Shown piece after piece: positions 9,001 to 16,910 of a DNA stretch of 64,000 nucleotides. The DNA comes from Falsiroseomonas sp050563535 (GTDB taxonomy: Bacteria; Pseudomonadota; Alphaproteobacteria; Acetobacterales; Acetobacteraceae). The translations under genes were made by a program, and so were the position numbers. The notes under the pieces are model-generated. The model was not told where the DNA came from. It was given only the letters and a program-made list of their open reading frames with translations, and did not search any database. Where the stretch lies: contig NZ_JBNXUO010000013.1 of NCBI RefSeq assembly GCF_050563535.1, positions 72,423-136,422 of the forward strand. The letters run 5' to 3'. Numbering within the stretch: the stretch's first letter is position 1; each line of letters starts with the position of its first letter.

Positions 9001-9213
9001 ATGAAACGCCATGGCTTCAGCGTGGGGCAGCGCGTCGAACTCGTGCCCGGCCGGATGGACGGCAACATGCCTCGCGGGGTCTACACCATCGTCCGGCAAC
9101 TGCCGAACGACGCCGCGGACCGCGAATACCACGTCCGCAGCGCGCAGGACGGCCACCAGCGCGTGGTGCGCGAAAGCCAGCTGCGCGCGGATGGCCGCCC
9201 CTCGGTCGGCTGA
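9001..9213 (+). CDS. Small conserved protein of unknown function
   Basis: A 70-residue soluble protein beginning MKRHGFSVGQRVELVPGR and containing the pattern PRGVYTIVRQLP...YHVRSAQDGHQRVVRESQL. It looks like a compact beta-barrel (SH3-like) fold. I have the impression that similar short proteins are common in Rhodospirillales and Bradyrhizobiaceae, but I cannot name a family. AAGGAGG at 8985-8991 is the best Shine-Dalgarno in this part of the window, nine bases before the ATG at 9001; a GTG three bases earlier is possible. A perfect 8-bp hairpin at 9262-9280 follows. Confidence 0.7.
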   Translation: MKRHGFSVGQRVELVPGRMDGNMPRGVYTIVRQLPNDAADREYHVRSAQDGHQRVVRESQLRADGRPSVG

Positions 9214-9261
9214 CCCGATCCGAAGGCGCCGCCGCCCCGCATAAGACGACGACAGCCCGGA

Positions 9262-9280
9262 CCGCGGGCCGCGCCCGCGG
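9262..9280. terminator. Perfect GC hairpin after the small conserved gene
   Basis: CCGCGGGC, loop CGC, GCCCGCGG. No T-tract follows, so termination is uncertain. Confidence 0.3.
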
Positions 9281-9401
9281 GCGCGGCGCTGGCCCGGGGA
9301 CGCCCCGGTGCATTCCGCCCCGGCCGGGATGCGCCAGCCACCCAGTCCGGGCCGCCATCTGGCGCCCGCCGGGGATGACAGACCAGAACGACAGGTGACG
9401 C

Positions 9402-9590
9402 GTGTCCCAGACCAGGAAGGGCGGCCCCGTGGACGAGGCCGCCGCGGCGCAAGCCGAGGAAGAGATCGCCTACCTCGCCAAGCGCCACCGCATCTCCCCC
9501 GCCATCGTGCGGGAGATCATCCGTCGCCTCGGGTCGAGCGAACGCTCGGCGGTGGAGCGCGAGATCAAGAAGGGGATGATGCGCCGCTGA
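9402..9590 (+). CDS. DUF3606-like small protein
   Basis: A 62-residue protein with a GTG start. The region AEEEIAYLAKRHRISPAIVREIIRRLGSSERSAVEREIKK resembles the helical DUF3606 module (a helix, a 'sp..vr.iI...G' turn, a second helix). No function is known for this family. The protein is short and charged, most likely cytosolic. It follows the cold-shock gene and the small unknown gene in the same direction, with about 190 bases between, so it probably has its own promoter. Confidence 0.65.
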   Translation: MSQTRKGGPVDEAAAAQAEEEIAYLAKRHRISPAIVREIIRRLGSSERSAVEREIKKGMMRR

Positions 9591-9664
9591 CGGCGCGCGG
9601 CCCCCGTTCCGCTTTCCGCACGGAATACCTGGCTCCGCACAAGAAAAGGTGATGCAATCTTGGT

Positions 9665-9692
9665 TTGACTCACGGGCTGGTGTGTTGATCCT
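9665..9692 (+). promoter_or_regulatory. Possible promoter for the second hybrid kinase
   Basis: TTGACT (9665-9670), 16 bases, GATCCT (9687-9692) in a patch of lower GC than its surroundings (9640-9700). The -35 is good and the -10 is poor. Confidence 0.3.
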
Positions 9693-9783
9693 CCGATGCG
9701 CGACGGCGCGGCGGATCTCCACAACCGCCGGGTGAAGTCGCGGGGTGGCGGAGGCTGTCGGAACGGAGGCGGAGCGGCATCGC

Positions 9784-12228
9784 ATGGGCGGGCACTCAGG
9801 CGGGCGTGACCGTGCCCCGGCCGGCGTGGAGGACGCACCCCCGGCAGGGGCCCGGCGGGCATGGCTGCAGGGCATGCGGATCTCCACCCGCCTGCTGCTC
9901 GTCGTCGCGACCTGCCTTTTGCCGATCGTCGGGCTCTACGCCGCCGTCAGCTGGCAGCAGTGGAAGGACCGCCGCGTGCAGCTGGACACGCTGGTCATCC
10001 AGCAGGCGCAGCTCCTTGCCGGGAATGTCGAGGGGATCGCCAACGGGGCGCGCATCCTGCTCGGCGCCGCCACGCAGTTCCAGCAGGTCCGCATCATGGG
10101 GGATGCGTGCAGCGACCGCCTGCGCGGCGCGCTCGACCATGCCCCGGGCTTCGCCTTCCTCGCCCTCGTGGACCCGGAGGGCGCGGTCCGCTGCGCGTCC
10201 CACCCCGCGCTGATGGCCGGGCGGACGGACCCGAGCTGGGCGTCGAGCGCGCCGGCCGCCCCCGGCTTCTCGGCCGGGCGCTTCGCCCGCTCCGCGATGC
10301 TGCCGGGCGGCTTCCTGCCCTTCTACAGGCGGATCGAGGGCACGGACCCCGCCGCGGGCCACACCCTCGTCGCCGCGCTCGACATCGGCTGGCTGGAGGC
10401 GCATCTGCGCGGCCTGAAGGGCGGCGGGTCGCCCTTCCTCAGCCATGGCGTCCTGACCGTGGCGGATGCGGACGGCATCATCCTGGCGCGCGACACCCGC
10501 CACGCCGATTTCGTCGGGCGCCGCTTCCCCGATGCGGCGCTGCCGCTGCTCTCGGCCAGCGGGCCGGGCATCCTGCGGCTGCGCAGCATCGACGGCACCG
10601 ACCGCCTGGTGGGCTACTCCCCGCCGACCGCCGCCAACAGCCACCTGGCCGTGGTGGTCGGCTTCCACCAGCCGGAGCTGATGGCCGACCTCGCGCGGGC
10701 ACTGCGCCAGGGCTCGCTGCTGCTCGGCCTCGCCCTGCTGGTGGCCACGGGCGTCACGCTGCTGGTGGCGCGGCAGTTCATCACCGCGCCCACGCAATCC
10801 CTCCTCGCCGTCGCGCGGCGGTGGCGGGAAGGCGACCTCTCGGCGCGTGCCCCCGCCGCCGACCGCGGCTCGGAATTCGGGCAGATCGGCATCGCCTTCA
10901 ACGACATGGCCCGCGCCCTGCAACGCCGCGAGGTGCAGCTCCGCGCCGAGGCGGAGGCGCTGGAGGCCCGCGTGGCGGAGCGCACGCGGGAGCTGGTGCT
11001 GGCCAACCAGCGCCTGCAGGCCGAGATCGCGGAGCGCCGCGGGACCGAGGCGGCGCTGCTGCAGGCGCAGAAGGTGCAGGCGGTGGGCCAGCTTGCCGGC
11101 GGCATCGCGCATGACTTCAACAACGTCCTCCAGGCGGTGCTGGGCGGCGTCGCGCTGATCCGCCGCCGCGCCGGCGACGCGGAGGCGGTGCGCCGGCTCG
11201 TCGGCATGGTGGAGGAGGCCGCCCGCCGCGGCGAATCCGTCACCCGCCGCCTGCTCGCCTTCTCCCGGCGGGAGGAGCTGCGCTCCGCCGCCCTCGATGT
11301 CGGCGGCCTGCTCTCCGGCCTGAGGGAGGTGCTGTCCGCCACCCTCGGCTCCCGCATCCGGGTGGAGGTCTCGGCGCCGGCCGACCTGCCGCCGGTCTTC
11401 GCCGACCGCGGCCAGCTGGAGACGGTGCTGGTCAACCTCGCGACCAATGCGCGCGACGCGATGCGCAGCGGCGGCGTGCTGACGCTGGCCGCCCTGCCCG
11501 AACGGGTCGTCCCCACGGCGGAGCCCGGCGCGCTGCCGCCGGGCGACTATGTCCGCATCACCGTGGGCGACACCGGCGAGGGAATGCAGCCCGAGACGCT
11601 GGCCCGCGCGGCGGAGCCGTTCTTCACCACCAAGCCTCTCGGGCAGGGCACCGGGCTCGGCCTCGCGATGGCGCGCAGCTTCGCGCAGGGCTCCGGCGGC
11701 AGGCTGTCGATCGACAGCGCACCCGGCCAGGGCACGCGCATCTCGCTTTGGCTGCCGGTCGCGCCGGAGCCGGCGCAGCCCGCCCAGCCACCCGCCGCGC
11801 CCGCCGCCGGCGACCCGGGCCGCCAGCCCTGGCGCCTGCGGGTCCTGGTGGTGGATGACGACGACGCGGTGCGCCACACCGTGGGCGCGGAGCTGGAGGA
11901 TGCGGGCTGCGACGTGACGCAGGCCAGCAACGGCGCCGCCGCGCTCGCCCTGCTCGACCGCGGCGCACCCTTCGACGTGCTCGTCTCCGACCTCGCGATG
12001 CCGGGCCTCGACGGCATCGCCACCATCCGCGAGGCGCAGAGCCGCCTGCCCGGCCTGCCCGCCATCCTGGTGACCGGCTATGTCGACCAGGCCACCGCCC
12101 TCGCCTCCGAGGCGCCGCACGGGGCGCGCTTCACGCTGCTGCGCAAGCCCATCTCCGGCGCCACCCTGGCGGAGGAGGTGGCGCGGCTCGCCCGCGGGCG
12201 GGCCAGGGTCCACGCGACGGCGGAGTGA
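9784..12228 (+). CDS. Membrane-bound hybrid histidine kinase with Cache-like sensor, HAMP and receiver
   Basis: About 814 residues. A first membrane helix (RLLLVVATCLLPIVGLYAAV) and a second near residue 310-330 (SLLLGLALLVATGVTLLV) bracket a periplasmic domain of Cache type. HAMP, a coiled coil and HisKA follow, with GGIAHDFNNVL (His near 441), N box NLATNARDAM, DTGEGMQ and GQGTGLGLA. A C-terminal receiver has VVDDDDAVR and acceptor Asp in VSDLAMPG near 735. The kinase core is of the same subfamily as that at 4658-6379. ATG 9784 was chosen because GGAGG (9765-9769) and GGAG (9771-9774) precede it; an in-frame GTG at 9745 and ATG at 9874 are alternatives. The signal sensed is unknown. Confidence 0.88.
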   Translation: MGGHSGGRDRAPAGVEDAPPAGARRAWLQGMRISTRLLLVVATCLLPIVGLYAAVSWQQWKDRRVQLDTLVIQQAQLLAGNVEGIANGARILLGAATQFQQVRIMGDACSDRLRGALDHAPGFAFLALVDPEGAVRCASHPALMAGRTDPSWASSAPAAPGFSAGRFARSAMLPGGFLPFYRRIEGTDPAAGHTLVAALDIGWLEAHLRGLKGGGSPFLSHGVLTVADADGIILARDTRHADFVGRRFPDAALPLLSASGPGILRLRSIDGTDRLVGYSPPTAANSHLAVVVGFHQPELMADLARALRQGSLLLGLALLVATGVTLLVARQFITAPTQSLLAVARRWREGDLSARAPAADRGSEFGQIGIAFNDMARALQRREVQLRAEAEALEARVAERTRELVLANQRLQAEIAERRGTEAALLQAQKVQAVGQLAGGIAHDFNNVLQAVLGGVALIRRRAGDAEAVRRLVGMVEEAARRGESVTRRLLAFSRREELRSAALDVGGLLSGLREVLSATLGSRIRVEVSAPADLPPVFADRGQLETVLVNLATNARDAMRSGGVLTLAALPERVVPTAEPGALPPGDYVRITVGDTGEGMQPETLARAAEPFFTTKPLGQGTGLGLAMARSFAQGSGGRLSIDSAPGQGTRISLWLPVAPEPAQPAQPPAAPAAGDPGRQPWRLRVLVVDDDDAVRHTVGAELEDAGCDVTQASNGAAALALLDRGAPFDVLVSDLAMPGLDGIATIREAQSRLPGLPAILVTGYVDQATALASEAPHGARFTLLRKPISGATLAEEVARLARGRARVHATAE

Positions 12229-12323
12229 AGGCGCCGCCCGGCGCGGTGGTTCCCCTGCGGCCCCGGTCCTGCGACGCTGCGCCCCACAGGCGCGGCCCGG
12301 CGGCCGCGCAGGGAGGGCAGCGG

Positions 12324-12377
12324 ATGACGCATTCTCAAGCAGCCGGCGCGGCCGGGCCACGCGGCGGGCGCGCGTGA
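12324..12377 (+). CDS. 17-residue leader peptide upstream of the FMN monooxygenase
   Basis: ATG at 12324 follows GGGAGGG (12311-12317) at good spacing and encodes MTHSQAAGAAGPRGGRA. Its TGA (12375-12377) overlaps the GTG start of the next gene by GTGA. The downstream gene has no comparable ribosome site of its own, so this mini-ORF could deliver ribosomes by translational coupling or act as a regulatory leader. It is too short for family assignment. Confidence 0.5.
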   Translation: MTHSQAAGAAGPRGGRA

Positions 12378-13753
12378 CGGCGCCGCACCCGGCGGGCGGC
12401 CACCCGCTCCGCGAGATCCGGCTGAACGCCTTCGACATGGCGACCCCCGGCCACATCCAGCAGGGCATGTGGACGCATCCGCGCGACGACAGCGCCGGCT
12501 ACGCCCGGCTCGACCACTGGACGGCGCTGGCGCGACGGCTGGAACGCGGGCTGTTCGACGGGCTGTTCCTGGCCGATGTCCTCGGCGTCTACGACGTGCA
12601 TGGCGGCAGCCCCGACGCCGCGCTGCGGGGCGGCGTGCAGGTGCCGCTGCTCGACCCGCTGATGACCGTGCCGGCCATGGCGGCGGCGACCACCCATCTC
12701 GGCTTCGGCGTGACCTGCAACACCGCCCATGAGCCGCCCTACCTGTTCGCCCGGCGGATGAGCACGCTCGACCACCTGACGGGCGGGCGGATCGGCTGGA
12801 ACATCGTCACCGGCTACCTCGACAGCGCGGCGCGCGCGCTCGGCTACGACGCGCAGATGCAGCATGACGACCGCTACGACCTGGCGGACGAGTACATGGA
12901 CGCGGTCTATGCGCTGTGGGAGGGAAGCTGGGCCGACGACGCGGTGCGGCGCGACGCCGCGGGCCGCGTCTTCACCGACCCCGCGCGGGTGCGCCGCATC
13001 GCCCATCACGGCCGGCAGTTCCGCATCGACGCGATGCACCTGTGCGAACCCTCGCCCCAGCGCACCCCCGTGCTCTACCAGGCGGGGGCGAGCGAACGCG
13101 GGCGGCGCTTCGCCGCGACCCATGCCGAATGCGTCTTCGTCAACGGCACCAGCCCCGCCGTGGTGGCAAGGCTGGTGGCGGACCTGCGGGCGCGCGCGGC
13201 GCCCCGCCCCATCCTGGTCTTCGTCGGCGCCACCGTCGTGGTCGGCCGCACCGCGGCCGAGGCGCGCGACCTGCTGGCGGACTACGCCGCCCATGCGGAT
13301 GCCGAGGCGACGCTGGCCCATGCATCCGCCTCGCTCGGCATCGACTTCGCGCGCTACGGCATGGACGAACCGGTGGAGGCCGGGCCGGGCCAGGCCATCC
13401 GCTCCAACGTCGAGGCGATGGCGAAGGTCGCGGGCCCGGCCTGGACCAAGCGGAAGCTGCTGGAACAGTCGGTCCTCGGCAGCCGGCAGCCGCCGATCGT
13501 GGGCGATCCGGCAGAGGTGGCCGATGCGCTGGCGCGCTGGGTGGCGGAAGCCGATGTGGACGGCTTCAACCTGTCGCGCACCGTCATGCCGGAATGCCTG
13601 GAGGCCTTCGTGGACCTGGTGGTGCCGCTGCTGCAGGAACGCGGGCTCTACAAGACCGCCTACGCGCCCGGCACCTACCGCGAGAAGCTGTTCGCCGCCG
13701 GGCCGCGCCTGCCGGCGGGCCATGCCGCGGCGCGGCATCGCGCCTGGGGATAG
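12374..13753 (+). CDS. LLM-class flavin-dependent monooxygenase (NtaA/SnaA/DszA family)
   Basis: A 459-residue FMNH2-dependent monooxygenase, needing a separate flavin reductase. Typical family features: LNAFDMATPGHIQQGMW near the N-terminus, HWTALARRLERGLFDGLFLADVLG, YLFARRMSTLDHLTGGRIGWNIVTGYLDSAA, RYDLADEYMDAVYALWEGSW, and PVLYQAGASERGRRFAATHAE. Members oxidise aminopolycarboxylates, sulfonates, sulfides or other xenobiotics; the substrate cannot be told here. No flavin reductase or transporter is adjacent. GTG 12374 is the start because coding bias begins there and the leader ORF stops on it. The gene ends 11 bases before a convergent small gene. Confidence 0.88.
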   Translation: MTAPHPAGGHPLREIRLNAFDMATPGHIQQGMWTHPRDDSAGYARLDHWTALARRLERGLFDGLFLADVLGVYDVHGGSPDAALRGGVQVPLLDPLMTVPAMAAATTHLGFGVTCNTAHEPPYLFARRMSTLDHLTGGRIGWNIVTGYLDSAARALGYDAQMQHDDRYDLADEYMDAVYALWEGSWADDAVRRDAAGRVFTDPARVRRIAHHGRQFRIDAMHLCEPSPQRTPVLYQAGASERGRRFAATHAECVFVNGTSPAVVARLVADLRARAAPRPILVFVGATVVVGRTAAEARDLLADYAAHADAEATLAHASASLGIDFARYGMDEPVEAGPGQAIRSNVEAMAKVAGPAWTKRKLLEQSVLGSRQPPIVGDPAEVADALARWVAEADVDGFNLSRTVMPECLEAFVDLVVPLLQERGLYKTAYAPGTYREKLFAAGPRLPAGHAAARHRAWG

Positions 13754-13764
13754 CCGGCGGTCGC

Positions 13765-14040
13765 CTACTGGCGCGGCCCGCCGGGCAGCGGCGGCGTCGG
13801 CTGCGGCGCCGGGGCGGGGGCGCCGGGCGCGCCTTCCAGCACCACGCCGCCGCCCCGATGCGCCGCATCGGCCTGCGGCGTGCGCGGCCCCTGGTCGAGC
13901 GGCGGCCCCGGCGACCGCCCCGCCCCGCCCGCCGCCGCGCCTTGTGACGGGGGCGCGGGCGCGGGCGCGGTCTGCGCCCCGGCGGGCAGGGCCAGGGCGA
14001 ACTGGCCGAGCAGGAGGATGAGGAGGGGCAGGCGACGCAT
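13765..14040 (-). CDS. Small secreted Pro/Ala/Gly-rich protein
   Basis: A 91-residue protein with a clear Sec signal peptide (MRRLPLLILLLGQFALALPAGAQ, cleavage probably after AGA or AGAQ). The mature part is low-complexity, rich in Pro, Ala and Gly (PAPAPPSQGAAAGGAG, PAPAPQPTPPLPGGP), with no recognisable domain or cysteines. It may be a periplasmic or envelope linker protein. The function is unknown. It faces the monooxygenase gene tail to tail and starts 74 bases from the htpG promoter in the opposite direction. Confidence 0.6.
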   Translation of the reverse strand: MRRLPLLILLLGQFALALPAGAQTAPAPAPPSQGAAAGGAGRSPGPPLDQGPRTPQADAAHRGGGVVLEGAPGAPAPAPQPTPPLPGGPRQ

Positions 14041-14114
14041 CGGGCCGACCTCGGGTTCCTGGTGCCGGCCGGCAACGCCGTGGCGACGGCGGCGGTTGCG
14101 CGCCCGGCGCCCGG

Positions 14115-14143
14115 TTGAAACGCCACCTTCCCTCGCGCATATC
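14115..14143 (+). promoter_or_regulatory. htpG promoter, heat-shock or housekeeping type
   Basis: TTGAAA (14115-14120), 17 bases, CATATC (14138-14143), about 35 bases before the htpG start. GTTGAAA resembles the sigma-32 -35 consensus CTTGAAA, and heat-shock control of htpG is the rule in proteobacteria. Confidence 0.5.
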
Positions 14144-14178
14144 GCGCGCCGCGACATGCGCGACCGACGGAGTGACCC

Positions 14179-16023
14179 GTGAGCGAGACCGGTGAGACCC
14201 TGGAACGGCATGAATTCGGCGCCGAGGTCGGGCGACTGCTCGACCTCGTCGTGCATGCGCTCTACTCCGAGCGCGAGATCTTCCTGCGCGAGCTGGTGGC
14301 GAATGCCGCCGATGCGGTAGACCGCCGCCGCTTCGAGGCGCTGACCGACGACAAGCTCGGCCCGCCGGCCGAGGCGCGGCTGCGCATCCTGCCGGACAAG
14401 GCGGCGCGGACCCTCACCATCGCCGATCCCGGCATCGGCATGACCAAGGCCGATCTCGCGCAGCATCTCGGCACCATCGCGCGGTCGGGCACGCTGGCCT
14501 TCGCGAAGTCGCTCGCCGATGCCCCGGCGGCGGAGAAGCCGAGCCTGATCGGCCAGTTCGGCGTCGGCTTCTACTCCGCCTTCATGGTGGCGGAGCGCGT
14601 CGAGGTCACGTCCCGCCGGGCGGGGACGGAGGAAGCCTGGTGCTGGGCGTCGGACGGCAAGGGCGACTACACCCTCGCCCCGGCAGCGCGGGCAGAGGCG
14701 GGCACCGACGTGGTGCTGCACATGAAGGCGGATGCGGAGGAGTTCCTCGACCCGCACCGCCTCCAGGCGATCATCCGCAGATGGGCGGACCACATCACCA
14801 TCCCCATCACCGTCGCCCGCGACGGCGTGGACGAGCCCGCGAACGAGGGCACGGCCCTGTGGCGCAAGCCGCGCGCCGAGGTGACGGAGGAGCAGTACGC
14901 CGAATTCTACCGCCACGTCGCCCACGCCTTCGACAAGCCCTGGGCGGTGCTGCACTGGCGCGCGGAAGGGGTGCTGGACTTCTCCGCCCTGCTGTTCATC
15001 CCCGGCGCCAGGCCCTTCATGGCGGTGGAGGACGCGCGGGAGAGCCGCGTGCGCCTGCATGTCCGGCGCATGTTCATCACCGAGGAGGCCGGGCTGCTGC
15101 CGCCCTGGCTGCGCTTCGTCCAGGGCGTCGTCGACACCGAGGACCTGCCCCTCAACGTCAGCCGCGAGATGCTGCAGTCGACCCCCGTGCTTGCGCGCAT
15201 CCGCAAGGCGGTGACCGGCCGCGTGCTGGCGGAGCTGAAGACGAAGGCGAAGGACGCCGGGGGCTACGCGGCCTTCTGGGAAGCCTTCGGCGCGACCCTG
15301 AAGGAAGGCGTCTGGGAGGATGCGGAGCATCGCCGTGACGTCGCGGCGCTGCTGCGCTTCCGCTCCTCCGCGGTGGAGGGCTGGACCTCGCTCGCGGAAT
15401 ACGTCGCCCGCATGAAGGACGGGCAGGAGGCGATCCACATCCTGGTGGGCGACGACCCGGCGGTGCTGGCGAAGTCGCCCCAGCTGGAAGGCTTCCGCGC
15501 CAAGGGGGTGGAGGTGCTGCTGCTGTCCGACGGCATCGACGCCTTCTGGCCCGAGCGCCTGGGCGAGTTCGACGGCCGGCCGATCCGCAGCGTCACCCAG
15601 GGCGGCGCCGACCTGTCCAAGGTGGCGGGCGGCGAGCCGGCGGGCGAGGCGGCGGATCTGGCGATGCTGCTGCCGCGGCTGAAGGAGGCGCTGAAGGACG
15701 ACGTCTCCGACGTGCGCGCGACCGACCGGCTGGTGGACAGCGTCGTGGTGCTCGCCGCGCCGGAATACGGCCCCGACCTGCAGATGGGCCGGATGCTGCG
15801 CCGCGCCGGGCGCGCCATGCCCGGCGCCCTGCCGGTGCTGGAAGTGAACCCGCGCCACCCCTTCGTGCGGAAGCTGGCCGAAGGCGCCGCCACCGACACC
15901 GCGCTGGAGGAGAAGGCCGGGCTGCTGCTGGACCTCGCCCGCGTGCAGGATGGCGAGCCGCCGCGCGACCCGGCCGGTTTCGCCCGGCGCGTGGCCCAGG
16001 CGCTGGCCGCCGGGATGGGCTGA
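14179..16023 (+). CDS. htpG: Molecular chaperone HtpG (Hsp90)
   Basis: 614 residues, normal for bacterial Hsp90. The N-terminal GHKL ATPase domain is intact: ALYSEREIFLRELVANAADA (the usual NASDA is NAADA), then IADPGIGMTKADLAQHLGTIARSGT and IGQFGVGFYSAFMVAERV. The middle domain carries the client and catalytic-loop region (GVVDTEDLPLNVSREMLQ, with the Arg that contacts ATP gamma phosphate). The C-terminal dimerisation domain closes the gene. HtpG is an ATP-dependent cytosolic chaperone that finishes folding of clients from DnaK. The GTG start is preceded by ACGGAGTGACCC. A heat-shock-like promoter lies just upstream. Confidence 0.97.
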   Translation: MSETGETLERHEFGAEVGRLLDLVVHALYSEREIFLRELVANAADAVDRRRFEALTDDKLGPPAEARLRILPDKAARTLTIADPGIGMTKADLAQHLGTIARSGTLAFAKSLADAPAAEKPSLIGQFGVGFYSAFMVAERVEVTSRRAGTEEAWCWASDGKGDYTLAPAARAEAGTDVVLHMKADAEEFLDPHRLQAIIRRWADHITIPITVARDGVDEPANEGTALWRKPRAEVTEEQYAEFYRHVAHAFDKPWAVLHWRAEGVLDFSALLFIPGARPFMAVEDARESRVRLHVRRMFITEEAGLLPPWLRFVQGVVDTEDLPLNVSREMLQSTPVLARIRKAVTGRVLAELKTKAKDAGGYAAFWEAFGATLKEGVWEDAEHRRDVAALLRFRSSAVEGWTSLAEYVARMKDGQEAIHILVGDDPAVLAKSPQLEGFRAKGVEVLLLSDGIDAFWPERLGEFDGRPIRSVTQGGADLSKVAGGEPAGEAADLAMLLPRLKEALKDDVSDVRATDRLVDSVVVLAAPEYGPDLQMGRMLRRAGRAMPGALPVLEVNPRHPFVRKLAEGAATDTALEEKAGLLLDLARVQDGEPPRDPAGFARRVAQALAAGMG

Positions 16024-16130
16024 GCGGGCGTGACGGCGGCGCGCCCGCGTGGAAGCATGGGCGCGGGCCAAGCCACGGGGAACGCCGCCATGCCGCCACG
16101 CACGCCTCCATCGCCGCGCGGCGCGCGCGC

Positions 16131-16910
16131 ATGAGTGGCCCGGTCGCGCTCGTCACCGGCGCGGGACGCGGCATCGGGCTCGCCACCGCGCAGCGCTTCC
16201 TGGCGGAGGGCTGGCGCGTCGCGCTGCTCGACATCGACGGCGGGTTGCTGGGCGCCGCCATGGCGCGCCTCGCGCAGCCGGAGGCGACGCTGGCGCTGCA
16301 TTGCGACGTGGCGGACGCCACCGCCGCGCCGGCGGCGGTGCGCCGCGCGGCGGCGCATTTCGGCCGGCTCGACGCGCTGGTGAACAATGCCGGCACGGCG
16401 GTGTTCAAGCCGCTGCTGGACACGACGGCGGAGGAGTGGAACCGCGTGCTGGCGGTGAACCTCACCGGGCCCTTCCTCTGCACCTCCGCCGCCGCGCCGC
16501 TGATGGCGGAAGGGGGCGGCGGGGCGGTGGTGAACGTCACCTCCATCTCCGGGCTGCGCGCCTCCACGCTCCGGGTCGCCTACGGCACCAGCAAGGCGGC
16601 GCTCGCGCATCTGACGAAGCAGCAGGCGGTGGAACTCGCCGCGCTCGGCATCCGCGTCAACGCCGTGGCGCCGGGGCCGGTGGACACGGCGATGGCGAAG
16701 GCGGTCCACACGCCGGAGATCCGGCGCGACTACCACGACACCATCCCGCTGGACCGCTACGGGCTGGAGGAGGAACTGGCCGAGGCGATCTTCTTCCTCT
16801 GCGGCGACCGCGCCGCCTACATCACCGGCCAGGTCATCGCCGTCGATGGCGGGTTCGAGGCTGCGGGGATCGGCCTGCCGACGCTGCGCGCCGCGCGGCG
16901 CAACCCGTGA
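16131..16910 (+). CDS. SDR family NAD(P)-dependent oxidoreductase
   Basis: A 259-residue classical short-chain dehydrogenase/reductase. Cofactor motif TGAGRGIG at the N-terminus, NNAG, catalytic Ser in VNVTSISG, and the Tyr-Lys pair in YGTSKAAL. An Asp at the end of strand 2 (LLDID) favours NAD over NADP. PGPVDTAM and the C-terminal ITGQVIAVDGGF are family-typical. The substrate is not predictable. Its TGA overlaps the GTG start of the PhoD gene, so the two are co-translated, although no shared pathway is obvious. Confidence 0.92.
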   Translation: MSGPVALVTGAGRGIGLATAQRFLAEGWRVALLDIDGGLLGAAMARLAQPEATLALHCDVADATAAPAAVRRAAAHFGRLDALVNNAGTAVFKPLLDTTAEEWNRVLAVNLTGPFLCTSAAAPLMAEGGGGAVVNVTSISGLRASTLRVAYGTSKAALAHLTKQQAVELAALGIRVNAVAPGPVDTAMAKAVHTPEIRRDYHDTIPLDRYGLEEELAEAIFFLCGDRAAYITGQVIAVDGGFEAAGIGLPTLRAARRNP

